From Acinetobacter vivianii (GTDB lineage Bacteria > Pseudomonadota > Gammaproteobacteria > Pseudomonadales > Moraxellaceae), in assembly GCF_014635885.1 (NCBI RefSeq), contig NZ_BMDR01000001.1, positions 620,001 to 684,000 of the forward strand: a DNA stretch of 64,000 nucleotides, read 5' to 3'. Positions within the stretch are counted from its first letter, which is position 1, and every line of letters begins with the position of its first letter. The notes under the pieces are model-generated. The model made no database searches. It was not told where the DNA came from and worked only from the letters and a program-made list of their open reading frames with translations. The translations under genes and the position numbers were made by a program. Positions 56,068 through 64,000 of the stretch are shown one piece after another.

Positions 56068-56697
56068 ATGTCTGAGCAATTATTCATCCAAGGTCCTGTT
56101 GGTCAAATTGAAATGTTTGTCGATCAACCTCAAGGTGAAGTCACAGGTTTTGCTGTTGTCTGCCATCCACATCCTTTGCAAGGCGGGACACCAAATCATA
56201 AAGTTCCTGTACTACTGGCTCAGATTTTTAATGAAATGGGCTGTGTAGTTTATCGTCCAAGTTTCCGCGGTCTGGCAGGCAGCGAAGGCACACATGACCA
56301 AGGGCATGGCGAGACTGATGACATTATGGCTGTGATTGAATATGCCCGCGAGAAGCATGCAGGTTTGACCTTCTATGCAGGTGGTTTTAGCTTTGGTTCA
56401 CATGTTTTGGCAAAATGCCAAGCACAACTCAGTGATGAATTACGTCCAAAACAATTGGTCCTCTGTGGATTACCAACCGGTTCGGTAGTCGATTTACGCC
56501 ACTATAAAACCCCTGCAATTGACGGCGATATCTTATTTGTTCATGGCGAGCAAGATGACATTACCTTGCTATCAGATATGATTGCATGGGCAAAACCGCA
56601 AAAACATCCAATCACGATTTTGCCAGGTGCCAATCATTTCTTTACAGGTTACTTAAAACAGCTCAGACAAGTGATTGCTCGCTTTTTAAAACTGTAG
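56068..56697 (+). CDS. Alpha/beta hydrolase
   Basis: 209 residues. Fold landmarks: CHPHPLQGGTPNHKVP (oxyanion region), the nucleophile elbow GGFSFGSH (Ser), LFVHGEQDDITLL (acid) and GANHFFTG (His). It is close to small bacterial hydrolases of the YtpA/CarE-less type often linked to DUF-type families; the substrate is unknown. ATG 56068. Alone, between the sugar-acid cluster and a DUF2157 gene. Confidence 0.85.
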   Translation: MSEQLFIQGPVGQIEMFVDQPQGEVTGFAVVCHPHPLQGGTPNHKVPVLLAQIFNEMGCVVYRPSFRGLAGSEGTHDQGHGETDDIMAVIEYAREKHAGLTFYAGGFSFGSHVLAKCQAQLSDELRPKQLVLCGLPTGSVVDLRHYKTPAIDGDILFVHGEQDDITLLSDMIAWAKPQKHPITILPGANHFFTGYLKQLRQVIARFLKL

Positions 56698-56787
56698 AAT
56701 TAACAACAAATTACTAAGAAAACTATACGTCTTTTCAATCCAATGTCTGTTATATCAGTATAGATGTACAGACATTCGGGTTCTTTA

Positions 56788-57858
56788 ATGAAATTAAATA
56801 AAAAACAAGGACTTTTTTTAAAGCAAACTATTGAACAATGGCAACAACAAGGCACCATTACGCCTGATGTTGCCAATGAGTTAAAGCATAGTTTTTCGAT
56901 TCGTCCTTTTGACTGGGAACGCTTGGCAAAATACTCATTCTGGATTTCGATGATTTGTGCCGTGATTGCCATTGTCGCAATTACAGCGGATCAGTTCTTG
57001 ATGGAACTGATTGAAAAAATATTTATTGATTCCAAAATCATTCCTTGTCTGATTTTTGCAGGAGTTGCTGCGGCCTTTTATGGCTTTGCATATCGTCGAC
57101 GTAAAACCAAACCACTGCATCAATTTAGCAATGAAGCCATTATTTTTGCTGGTTTGCTCTCTACAGCAGCATCTGTGGCTTATTTCGGACAAGCGATTGA
57201 TACAGGCAGCGGACATTTCTCTTTGTTATTCCTGCTCTCAACCCTCATTTATGCTGCTCTTGCCTTCTGGTTCCCATCCAAACTGATTTGGGTATTTTCA
57301 TTACTCTCATTGGGTTCATGGTTTGGAACTGAAACAGGTTATATGTCTGGTTGGGGTGCGTATTATCTAGGGATGAACTTCCCTTTACGCTTTGTATTCT
57401 TTGGTGGCGCACTGATTGGATTAAGTCTTCTCTTTAAACGTTATGCACATTTTAAAGACTTTGCACACTCAACTTATGTCATGGGATTGCTTTATCTATT
57501 TATTGCCTTGTGGCTTCTGTCAATCTTTGGCAACTATGGTGACTTAACTAGCTGGTATAACGTTAAACAATATGAGCTGTTGCATTGGGGTGTTTTATTC
57601 GCATTTATTGCCATCATTGCAATTGTCTATGGTTTGAAACATGACGATGCCACCTCACGTGGTTTTGGTATCACCTTCTTATTTATCAACCTATATACCA
57701 AGTACTTTGAGTTCTTCTGGAATGGTATGCATAAAGCCATTTTCTTTATTATATTGGCAGCATCTTTCTGGTGGCTGGGTCGATATGCCGAAAAACTCTG
57801 GAATTTAGAGTTTCTATCTAGCCCATCTCAGAATAAGAAAGATCGTCTAGGAGAATGA
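56788..57858 (+). CDS. DUF2157 domain-containing membrane protein
   Basis: About 356 residues: an N-terminal cytosolic helical part (KQGLFLKQTIEQWQQQGTITPDVANELKHSF, the DUF2157 signature) and about nine hydrophobic segments after residue 45. Members are widespread inner-membrane proteins of unknown role. I start at ATG 56788, which opens the family motif; ATG 56764 is in frame eight codons before. Confidence 0.83.
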   Translation: MKLNKKQGLFLKQTIEQWQQQGTITPDVANELKHSFSIRPFDWERLAKYSFWISMICAVIAIVAITADQFLMELIEKIFIDSKIIPCLIFAGVAAAFYGFAYRRRKTKPLHQFSNEAIIFAGLLSTAASVAYFGQAIDTGSGHFSLLFLLSTLIYAALAFWFPSKLIWVFSLLSLGSWFGTETGYMSGWGAYYLGMNFPLRFVFFGGALIGLSLLFKRYAHFKDFAHSTYVMGLLYLFIALWLLSIFGNYGDLTSWYNVKQYELLHWGVLFAFIAIIAIVYGLKHDDATSRGFGITFLFINLYTKYFEFFWNGMHKAIFFIILAASFWWLGRYAEKLWNLEFLSSPSQNKKDRLGE

Positions 57859-57978
57859 TTACTGGAAGTCACTCCAATTCAAACCAAACCGAGCCAAATA
57901 CTTTTTGACTCGGTCACTGTCATTGGTGCTATTACGTTGCAACCAGTTGACGTCCGGCATGAGCCATTGACTTGGCAT
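57859..57978 (-). pseudogene. Possible C-terminal gene remnant, or a 39-residue small ORF
   Basis: A short minus-strand frame, 39 residues from ATG 57978 to TAA 57859, reads as ordinary protein rather than noise (DVNWLQRN.., KKYLARFGLNWSDFQ). It has a composition and codon use like chromosomal genes nearby, ending cleanly with a stop. Immediately upstream the sequence turns extremely AT-rich and a stop codon lies two codons before the ATG. The simplest view is the 3' tail of a gene whose body was lost when the AT-rich segment arrived. I do not recognise the parent protein. A genuine micro-ORF is the alternative. Confidence 0.45.
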
Positions 57979-58188
57979 TTTTACTTATTTAAAAAAACTA
58001 ACGGCTTAGAGTTACCTTATACTTAAATCACCCACATTAAAACAGAAAAATAAAACATTATTTAGCAGTTAAAACTTTATTTTAAAAAATTTAAATTAAT
58101 TATATATTTTCCACCTTTATAACATATATATTAGAACCATAGTGAATTAACCCAAAAATAATTTCAACCTCAACACAACAGGCCTAAA
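57979..58188. other. AT-rich junction upstream of the orphan membrane gene
   Basis: About 210 bases with very low GC content compared with the window average. No ORF or RNA gene seen. It presumably carries the orphan gene promoter. Confidence 0.4.
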
Positions 58189-59193
58189 ATGTTAAAAATA
58201 TTTAAATCATATGTTTCAACCAACCTAATAACTGCTACTTGGTCAATTTTCCTAGCTATAGGAGGTTTAATTTTTTTCTCCTACTACTGGATGATAAATT
58301 ATCTACCTATATTTGACATACAATCTTATTTAGCCTTATTGATTACCTTTTCTCTAGGGGGCTTAATTACAGCTTTAACACTCACAATAATCCAAATACT
58401 ACCATCTTTTATTTGGAATGAGTTTATTTTAAAAAATGAATATATAAATAAAAATTTAATATTAATACCATATCAAAACACACCTATTAACTTAAGAGCC
58501 TTCACATGTTACTTTCTGATACCACAAATAATTTTTATCACTGGATTTACAGCAATATTATTTAATGAAAATATATTATTTTTCCTTTTAAATATTTTAT
58601 CACTCTTTTACTGCATCAACCTTATAGAAAAAAACTATAATAATAAAAAAACAATCTCAAACATACTTAGAGGAATAGTTCTTTTTTTCCTAACACTGAC
58701 CTTTTCACTAATAATAATTTTACCTATATTTTTTATATTTACAATAATTTTTAAAACAAATGGGCTGAATGAAGGCTTTAAACTATTTTTCTCCTTTGCT
58801 TTCTCAATTATATTAATTTTTATAAATTACATTAGCATACAATCAATAAATACACCCCCGGTCAAGTATAAGCACTTGGTCCCAGCCGCTCTCTCTTTAT
58901 TCTTTCTTTTTTACCTATTTTTAATATCAGATAGTTTTAAAAATATACCACTTAGCTTAATGAAGACTTACCAGTTAGGAAATATAACTCCCAAACAAAT
59001 TATCTTAGAAAAAAACAGCTGCAAACTTATAAAACTAAATGGAATTATACCAGTAGAAAATAATGATTACTGCATTGTTGAAAATGTAGAAATATTATCT
59101 AGAGTCGGGGCGGAAACACTACTCAAACATAAAAATAAACGATTTACAATTGAATCCAATGCTATTGTTTCTATATCAGACAATATAAAGTAA
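58189..59193 (+). CDS. Orphan membrane protein in an AT-rich island
   Basis: 334 residues, about six to seven hydrophobic segments in residues 10-255, then a soluble C-terminal domain of about 70 residues (around CKLIKLNGIIPVENNDYCIVENVEILSRVG). No family recognised. Codon use is strikingly AT-rich (Ile/Asn/Lys/Phe-dominated; runs of A and T) unlike any neighbour, a typical sign of horizontal acquisition. It has no operon partner. An inverted-repeat hairpin follows at 59278. A real gene, given the long frame with consistent membrane topology. Confidence 0.75.
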   Translation: MLKIFKSYVSTNLITATWSIFLAIGGLIFFSYYWMINYLPIFDIQSYLALLITFSLGGLITALTLTIIQILPSFIWNEFILKNEYINKNLILIPYQNTPINLRAFTCYFLIPQIIFITGFTAILFNENILFFLLNILSLFYCINLIEKNYNNKKTISNILRGIVLFFLTLTFSLIIILPIFFIFTIIFKTNGLNEGFKLFFSFAFSIILIFINYISIQSINTPPVKYKHLVPAALSLFFLFYLFLISDSFKNIPLSLMKTYQLGNITPKQIILEKNSCKLIKLNGIIPVENNDYCIVENVEILSRVGAETLLKHKNKRFTIESNAIVSISDNIK

Positions 59194-59277
59194 TCATTTT
59201 AGTTGATAACTTTACTTATAAGGTAAGAAATAGGCTTTATTAAACGACCTTTTACTTCATATCAATTATAACTTATT

Positions 59278-59309
59278 GATCAGACCAAGACAGGATCATT
59301 GGTCTGATC
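59278..59309. terminator. Hairpin between the orphan gene and pepD
   Basis: GATCAGACCAA (59278-59288) and TTGGTCTGATC (59299-59309) form a perfect 11-bp stem with 10-base loop. It lies between convergent genes. There is no strong T tail, so it could be a terminator or a remnant of an insertion boundary. Confidence 0.55.
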
Positions 59310-59325
59310 TGATTACAACATTAAA

Positions 59326-60786
59326 TTAACGTACGCTTTCCAAAGCAGTCACCAACAACTTCCAGCATTTCTCTACCGTATCCACTTTAACTCGCTCTCC
59401 CGGTGCATGCGCCCCCTGAATATCTGGGCCAAAAGACACCATCTGCAAATCAGGATAATGTTCTGCAATAATGCCACACTCCAAACCTGCATGAATCACC
59501 TTCAAATTTGGCTCAATTTTAAATGCGGATTGATACGCTTGTTGCAAGCACTTTAATGCCGCTGATTCTGGATTCGGTGTCCAACCTGATACTAACGGCG
59601 TTAATTCAGATTGGATCTGGAAATTGGCAAAGTGCTGTTGAATGTTCTGAGCAAAGGCTAACGCCTGCTGATTCACCATCGAACGAACCATAATCAAGGT
59701 TTTTGCTTCATCTTTAGTGAGTTTGACCACACCGATATTATTTGAGGTTTCAACCACATCAGGTAAAGCGCTACTCCATTGAGCAATGCCATAAGGGCAA
59801 GTTGCTAATGCCTGCAACCACGCTTGTTGTTGATGTAACGCAATCACTTCATTTATCTGAGTAGTATTTTGCTGTGCCGTGATTTGCAACTGATCATCAA
59901 TACCCTGTAGTTTTTGTTGCCATTCAGCTTGTGTCGCTGCCACAGCATTTTTCAAATCAGTCAGTTGTTCTGCCTGAATTGCAATAGTTGCAACGGCTTC
60001 ACGCGGGATGGCGTTACGTGCTGTTCCACCGACAAATTCAACCAATCGACCATTGGATTGTGTCAAATAATCATTGAGGAAATTGGCTAGAATGACATTG
60101 GCATTCCCTCGACCTAAATGAATATCAACCCCAGAATGTCCACCTTTTAGTCCTGATACCAGTAAATCTACAAAGATTAAATCATTTGGTGCTGTTTCAT
60201 ATTCAAGTGGCTGCCCCACTTCTAAGTCAATACTACCTGCGCAGCCAAGATACAGCTCGCCCCATTCTTCGGTATCAATATTAAAAAGCCATTGTCCAGT
60301 TAAAACGCCAGATTCGAGTAAGCGCGCACCACTCATTCCCGCTTCTTCATCAATGGTCAATAGGACTTCAATCGGCCCATGTGCAATATCATTTGATTCT
60401 AATACCGCCAATGCCAATGCAACGCCAATCCCATTATCTGCACCTAAAGTGGTATTTTCAGCAATCAGCCAGCCATCTTTTAATACAGGTCGAATGGAAT
60501 CTTTAAAAAAGTCATGTTGGGTTCCGCGGTTTGCCTGAGTCACCATATCCAAGTGCCCCTGCAAAATCACACCAGCCACCTGTTCTTTACCCGCAGTTGC
60601 CGCTTTGCGAATAATCAGATTACCAATGTCATCGACATAAGTTTGGAGCTTACGCTGTTCCGCCCAATCTTTTAAATGTTGTCTTAATTGTTGTTCATGC
60701 TTGGAAGGCCGAGGAATCGTACATAAGGTCTCAAAATGTTGCCAAACCACTTGGGGTGATAATTTAGAAAAATCGACCTGTATCAT
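59326..60786 (-). CDS. pepD: Aminoacyl-histidine dipeptidase (peptidase D)
   Basis: 486 residues, M20-type dizinc peptidase. Metal-binding stretches LQGHLDMV, LGADNGIGVALAL, DEEAGMSGARLL, NIDTEEWGE and HAGLECGI are all intact. Cleaves Xaa-His dipeptides such as carnosine and other unspecific dipeptides. Monocistronic. Confidence 0.94.
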   Translation of the reverse strand: MIQVDFSKLSPQVVWQHFETLCTIPRPSKHEQQLRQHLKDWAEQRKLQTYVDDIGNLIIRKAATAGKEQVAGVILQGHLDMVTQANRGTQHDFFKDSIRPVLKDGWLIAENTTLGADNGIGVALALAVLESNDIAHGPIEVLLTIDEEAGMSGARLLESGVLTGQWLFNIDTEEWGELYLGCAGSIDLEVGQPLEYETAPNDLIFVDLLVSGLKGGHSGVDIHLGRGNANVILANFLNDYLTQSNGRLVEFVGGTARNAIPREAVATIAIQAEQLTDLKNAVAATQAEWQQKLQGIDDQLQITAQQNTTQINEVIALHQQQAWLQALATCPYGIAQWSSALPDVVETSNNIGVVKLTKDEAKTLIMVRSMVNQQALAFAQNIQQHFANFQIQSELTPLVSGWTPNPESAALKCLQQAYQSAFKIEPNLKVIHAGLECGIIAEHYPDLQMVSFGPDIQGAHAPGERVKVDTVEKCWKLLVTALESVR

Positions 60787-60889
60787 GCACCTATACTCTC
60801 AAATAAAGCGTTTAAATCAATATACACCATACACCGAAACGGTCATGATGTTAATGCACTTCATTTAAGATTCTATTCGTAAAAAAGAC

Positions 60890-61273
60890 TTAGCTTTTCC
60901 ATACAAACTGAGAAAAACTATGTTCCGCTTTTAAGCTATTTTCCACGGCCTGAGCGAGTTGGCGAATAATACTTTGCGTCTCGATCTTTTCAAACCACGC
61001 TTGTTCACGTTGTGGATTGGCTGAAATCTCACACAAAATATGTCCTTCTGTGTCTTGTTGCGAACATAAGATCGAAAGCGGCAATTGATGATTGTCGATG
61101 CGCACTTCTATTTTCTCATGCTCATGACGAATATGCTGGGCATCAAAACCATATTGTTCTAATTGTTTAAACAGCAGTGCAGCCACATATTCTTGTGTGA
61201 TATAGCACTCATTCGGTGGATGATCGACCACTCCATGTTTTGGGCAATCTGCTATAAATTGCAACGTTTTCAT
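60890..61273 (-). CDS. Protein of unknown function
   Basis: 127 residues from ATG 61273, which has GAGGG about 6-7 bases upstream; an in-frame upstream start at 61324 has nothing comparable. N-terminal MKTLQFIADCPKHGVVDHP contains a Cys-x2-His-type cluster. The rest mixes helix and strand (HEHEKIEVRIDNHQLPLSILC). No family recognised, no signal peptide. Alone between pepD and the tyrA-aroA gene. Confidence 0.65.
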   Translation of the reverse strand: MKTLQFIADCPKHGVVDHPPNECYITQEYVAALLFKQLEQYGFDAQHIRHEHEKIEVRIDNHQLPLSILCSQQDTEGHILCEISANPQREQAWFEKIETQSIIRQLAQAVENSLKAEHSFSQFVWKS

Positions 61274-61506
61274 GCTATTCCCTCTTTTATTATATTTTAG
61301 CGCTGCATCACAACCTAAATCCAACGCCTATACTCTGAATTATTATATATACAATCGTCTCTAAACGATTAGCTGATTGTCTTAGTTCTATTGTTAAATT
61401 GATAAATTTCGACCCGATTAGATATGTACATCAGAGAAGTCATCATTTTTAGTATTTAAGCGTTAAATGGATGGTTTTAACAAATTCTTTTTAGAGATAA
61501 GTACAT

Positions 61507-61543
61507 AAAAAAACAGCACTCAACCTTCTAGAGCTGAATGCTG
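61507..61543 (-). terminator. tyrA-aroA terminator
   Basis: On the minus strand CAGCATTCA pairs with TGAGTGCTG (one G-U) and is followed by seven T residues. It lies 17 bases past the stop. Confidence 0.85.
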
Positions 61544-61559
61544 CTTGATTCAAATCAGA

Positions 61560-63809
61560 TTACGGATTTACAACACTTAAATCCAATCCAGCTGAACTTG
61601 CAAGCTCGGTAAAGGTTGGGAAACTTGTCGCAACCGTTTCTGTACCATGAATCGTGATTTCACCTGAGGTACGTAAACCAGCCATACTAAAGCTCATGGC
61701 AATACGATGGTCATGATGTGATTCAATTTCACCACCCGTAAAGATCGCTGACCAGTCGCCAGATTTACCTTTGCCTTCAATGATGATGCCATCTTCCGTT
61801 GGTGTACAGTCGATACCCATGATTTTCAAACCATCTGCCATCACTTGGATACGGTCAGATTCTTTAACACGAAGCTCAGCAGCACCTGTCAATACAGTTT
61901 GACCTTCTGCACATGCAGCAGCAATGAACAATGCTGGGAATTCATCAATGGCTAAAGGCACTTGATCTTCTGGCATGTGAATGCCTTTCAATGTTCTTGA
62001 ACCTTTGATATGAATATCTGCAATCGGCTCGCCACCTGCAATACGTTCATTTTCAACTGTCAGATCAGCACCCATTTGCTTGAGGATTTCGATCACGCCT
62101 GTACGAGTTGGGTTAATACCGACCGCTTCCAATACCACATCGGCACCTTCAGTAATCGCAGCACCCACCATAAAGAATGCAGCAGATGAAATATCAGAAG
62201 GCACCTGAATATCTGTACCGACTAACTTGCCACCACCGACAAGCGAGATTTTATTGCCTTCAGTTTTTACATCATAACCAAAGGCACGCAACATACGCTC
62301 AGTATGATCACGCGTCGGTTCTGGTTCAGTCACCGACGTTTCACCTTCAGCCCATAAACCAGCCAATAAAATACCTGATTTCACCTGAGCAGACGCCATT
62401 GGTAAATCGTATTGGATTCCTTTAAGCATCTGACTACCTGTAATACTCACAGGTGGTGTACCTTTCTCGCCTGTGGTCTGGATAAGTGCACCCATTTCGC
62501 GAAGTGGCTTAGCAATACGTTCCATTGGACGTTTAGACAATGACGCGTCGCCAGTCATTACAGAGTCAAATTTTTGCGCAGACAGCATGCCTGATAACAA
62601 GCGCATACTGGTGCCTGAGTTGCCCATATACAATGCGCTTGCAGGTGCTTTTAAGCCTTGCATGCCCACGCCATGAATGGTCACTTCACCATTCTTTGGT
62701 CCTTCGATGCTCACGCCCATATCACGGAATGCCTGTAAAGTTGCAAGTGCATCTTCACCTTCCAAAAAGCCTGTCACATGAGTTGTGCCTTCTGCAATCG
62801 CACCAAACATAATTGAGCGATGTGACACAGATTTGTCACCCGGTACGGTGAATTTACCTGTAAATGTTTTCTTTCCCGGTAAAATGCTAAATTGCTGTGT
62901 CACCTTGTTTTTCTCCATCAAAGGTTTTTTGGCTAACATATGATTAAAATGTTGGCGTGCCGCTTGCGCGTGGCCCAATAGCCCCATCAACGCATGCGAA
63001 TCTTCCTGTTCAATCAATTTCTTTAAAACGGATAATTGCTGTTCGAAACCATCAACAGCATTCAAAATTGCGGTTTTGTTGGCAAAGAAAATATCATGCC
63101 ACATCTGTGGATCGCTGGCTGCAATTCGAGAGAAGTCTCTAAAACCACCCGCAGCATAGCGGAAAATATCTAGATTATCTTCACGATTTGCCAGTTGCTC
63201 AACCAGATTAAATGCCATCAAATGCGGTAAATGACTGGTATGTGCCAACACTTCATCATGTTTAGCAACATCCATGCAAATCACTTCTGCTTTTGCCGCA
63301 GACCAAAGCTGAATCAGCTTTTCAACCGCCCACTCCGCGCTGGTCGGCAGTGGCGTTAGAATCACTTTGTGATTGACGAATAGATCCACTTTACCCGCAT
63401 GCACCCCAGTATGTTCCGCACCTGCAATGGGGTGCCCCGGCACGAAACCAACAGGTAAATTTTCACCAAATACTGCTTTTGCCGCTTCAACCACATTACC
63501 TTTGGTACTACCTACATCGGTAATAATGGCATTTTCGGCAAGATAGGGTTTGATCTGTTCAAGCACTTTTTGTGTCGCACGAACGGGTAATGCTAAAACA
63601 ATTAAATCTGCATCCTGAACTGCTTCTTCAGGCGTTGCATAACCGTGTTGAATAAGACCGAGTGTCTTGGCATCTTCTAATGTTTTTTTTGAGCGTGTTG
63701 AAGCCACAATTTGAGATGCAAGTTGTTCTGCCACAATCACACGGGCAAGACTAGACCCAATCAGTCCAAGTCCGATAAATGCAACTTTTTTAAATAATGG
63801 TTGAGACAT
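61560..63809 (-). CDS. Bifunctional prephenate dehydrogenase / 3-phosphoshikimate 1-carboxyvinyltransferase
   Basis: 749 residues. Residues about 1-295 are a TyrA-type dehydrogenase: Rossmann GLGLIGSSLARV, VGSTKGNVVEAA, PGHPIAGAEHTG. Residues about 305-745 are AroA (EPSP synthase): PGDKSVSHRS, LYMGNSGTSMRLLSG and DHTERMLRAFG. The fusion puts an early shikimate-pathway step and a tyrosine branch step on one chain, as known for Acinetobacter and relatives. Upstream is pheA, so three aromatic steps are clustered. Confidence 0.97.
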   Translation of the reverse strand: MSQPLFKKVAFIGLGLIGSSLARVIVAEQLASQIVASTRSKKTLEDAKTLGLIQHGYATPEEAVQDADLIVLALPVRATQKVLEQIKPYLAENAIITDVGSTKGNVVEAAKAVFGENLPVGFVPGHPIAGAEHTGVHAGKVDLFVNHKVILTPLPTSAEWAVEKLIQLWSAAKAEVICMDVAKHDEVLAHTSHLPHLMAFNLVEQLANREDNLDIFRYAAGGFRDFSRIAASDPQMWHDIFFANKTAILNAVDGFEQQLSVLKKLIEQEDSHALMGLLGHAQAARQHFNHMLAKKPLMEKNKVTQQFSILPGKKTFTGKFTVPGDKSVSHRSIMFGAIAEGTTHVTGFLEGEDALATLQAFRDMGVSIEGPKNGEVTIHGVGMQGLKAPASALYMGNSGTSMRLLSGMLSAQKFDSVMTGDASLSKRPMERIAKPLREMGALIQTTGEKGTPPVSITGSQMLKGIQYDLPMASAQVKSGILLAGLWAEGETSVTEPEPTRDHTERMLRAFGYDVKTEGNKISLVGGGKLVGTDIQVPSDISSAAFFMVGAAITEGADVVLEAVGINPTRTGVIEILKQMGADLTVENERIAGGEPIADIHIKGSRTLKGIHMPEDQVPLAIDEFPALFIAAACAEGQTVLTGAAELRVKESDRIQVMADGLKIMGIDCTPTEDGIIIEGKGKSGDWSAIFTGGEIESHHDHRIAMSFSMAGLRTSGEITIHGTETVATSFPTFTELASSAGLDLSVVNP

Positions 63810-63884
63810 AAAACATATTTGCCTAATGAGACGACATTGATATGGATAGATACCGAAGTCATCTATCCATTCGATAAAACGGGA

Positions 63885-64000
63885 TTATAAAACAGCGATT
63901 GGATAAGATCCGAGTACACGTAACTCTTTTACCATTGGACGAATTTCTTCCAATGCCGCCGCAACATTTTCCTGACCGATATGTCCTTCTAAATCGATAA
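63885..64000 (-). CDS. pheA: Prephenate dehydratase / chorismate mutase, C-terminal end (partial)
   Basis: Minus-strand frame open to the window edge, stop at 63885-63887. The last 38 residues read IDLEGHIGQENVAAALEEI... then LRVLGSYPIAVL, the end of the ACT regulatory domain of PheA. The gene continues beyond the window. In Acinetobacter pheA precedes tyrA-aroA in the same direction, matching this context. Confidence 0.9.
   Translation of the reverse strand, partial: IDLEGHIGQENVAAALEEIRPMVKELRVLGSYPIAVL

Noticed and set aside
58189..59193. Assignment of the orphan membrane protein as a toxin-immunity protein or phage-defence factor
   Set aside because: The context is suggestive but there is no partner toxin, no known domain and no second gene; calling it so would be guesswork.
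1..64000. tRNA, rRNA, CRISPR array, insertion sequence or prophage
   Set aside because: No cloverleaf-like CCA-ending gene, rRNA stretch, regular repeat-spacer array or transposase-like frame was seen.

Overview
The window is a piece of a gammaproteobacterial chromosome that fits Acinetobacter. The base composition is AT-leaning. The gene orders are typical of that group: cmk-rpsA-ihfB-lapA, rsmG-parA-parB, amgK/murU next to lptD-surA, and an exbB/exbD pair leading into msbA-lpxK-kdsB-holB. A single 749-residue polypeptide joins prephenate dehydrogenase to EPSP synthase and follows pheA, an arrangement characteristic of Acinetobacter and its relatives. I cannot name the species. I see no rRNA, tRNA, CRISPR array, insertion sequence or prophage.

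Layout. 1-4.8 kb: malate synthase G, ZapE and an AraC-type regulator. 4.9-9.7 kb: an accessory block with a Baeyer-Villiger-type flavin monooxygenase, a Bcr/CflA drug exporter with a TetR regulator, and a LysO-type exporter. 9.7-12.1 kb: pyrF and an XRE-cupin/AzlCD module that lies between pyrF and lapA. 12.2-19 kb: translation and housekeeping genes (lapA, ihfB, rpsA, cmk, tadA, ung, queD-like). 19.1-21.8 kb: the minor pseudopilin operon gspHIJK of a type II secretion system. 21.9-34.3 kb: TetR, tatD, pilZ, a small secreted protein, then holB-kdsB-lpxK-msbA-exbD-exbB, parBA, rsmG, murU and amgK, all leftward. 34.4-38.2 kb: lptD-surA, rightward. 38.3-46.4 kb: fba, a DEAD-box helicase, csp, tusA-like, rpoH, thiSG, NUDIX, HD and yaaA. 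46.6-55.8 kb: a sugar-acid catabolic cluster around a divergent LysR regulator. 56-64 kb: hydrolase, DUF2157 protein, an extremely AT-rich orphan membrane gene beside a gene remnant, pepD, tyrA-aroA and the 3' end of pheA.

The most notable stretch is the sugar-acid cluster. Rightward are a fumarylacetoacetase-fold protein, an IlvD/Edd dehydratase with three Fe-S cysteines, and a 2,5-dioxovalerate-type aldehyde dehydrogenase. Together these match the last three steps of a Weimberg-type route (pentonate to 2-keto-3-deoxypentonate to 2,5-dioxopentanoate to 2-oxoglutarate). Leftward are a DenD-like dehydrogenase, an MFS carrier and a GarR-like reductase. The real substrate cannot be read from sequence.

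The second notable feature is gspI. Its prepilin leader is about 84 residues long, against a usual handful, because several short palindromic repeats lie in frame between the start codon and the processing site. The third is the orphan AT-rich membrane gene at 58.2 kb, which looks horizontally acquired and sits beside what may be the tail of a displaced gene. Several operator-like palindromes (upstream of the Bcr/CflA gene, in the AzlCD promoter and in the LysR divergent region) are clear enough to predict regulation.
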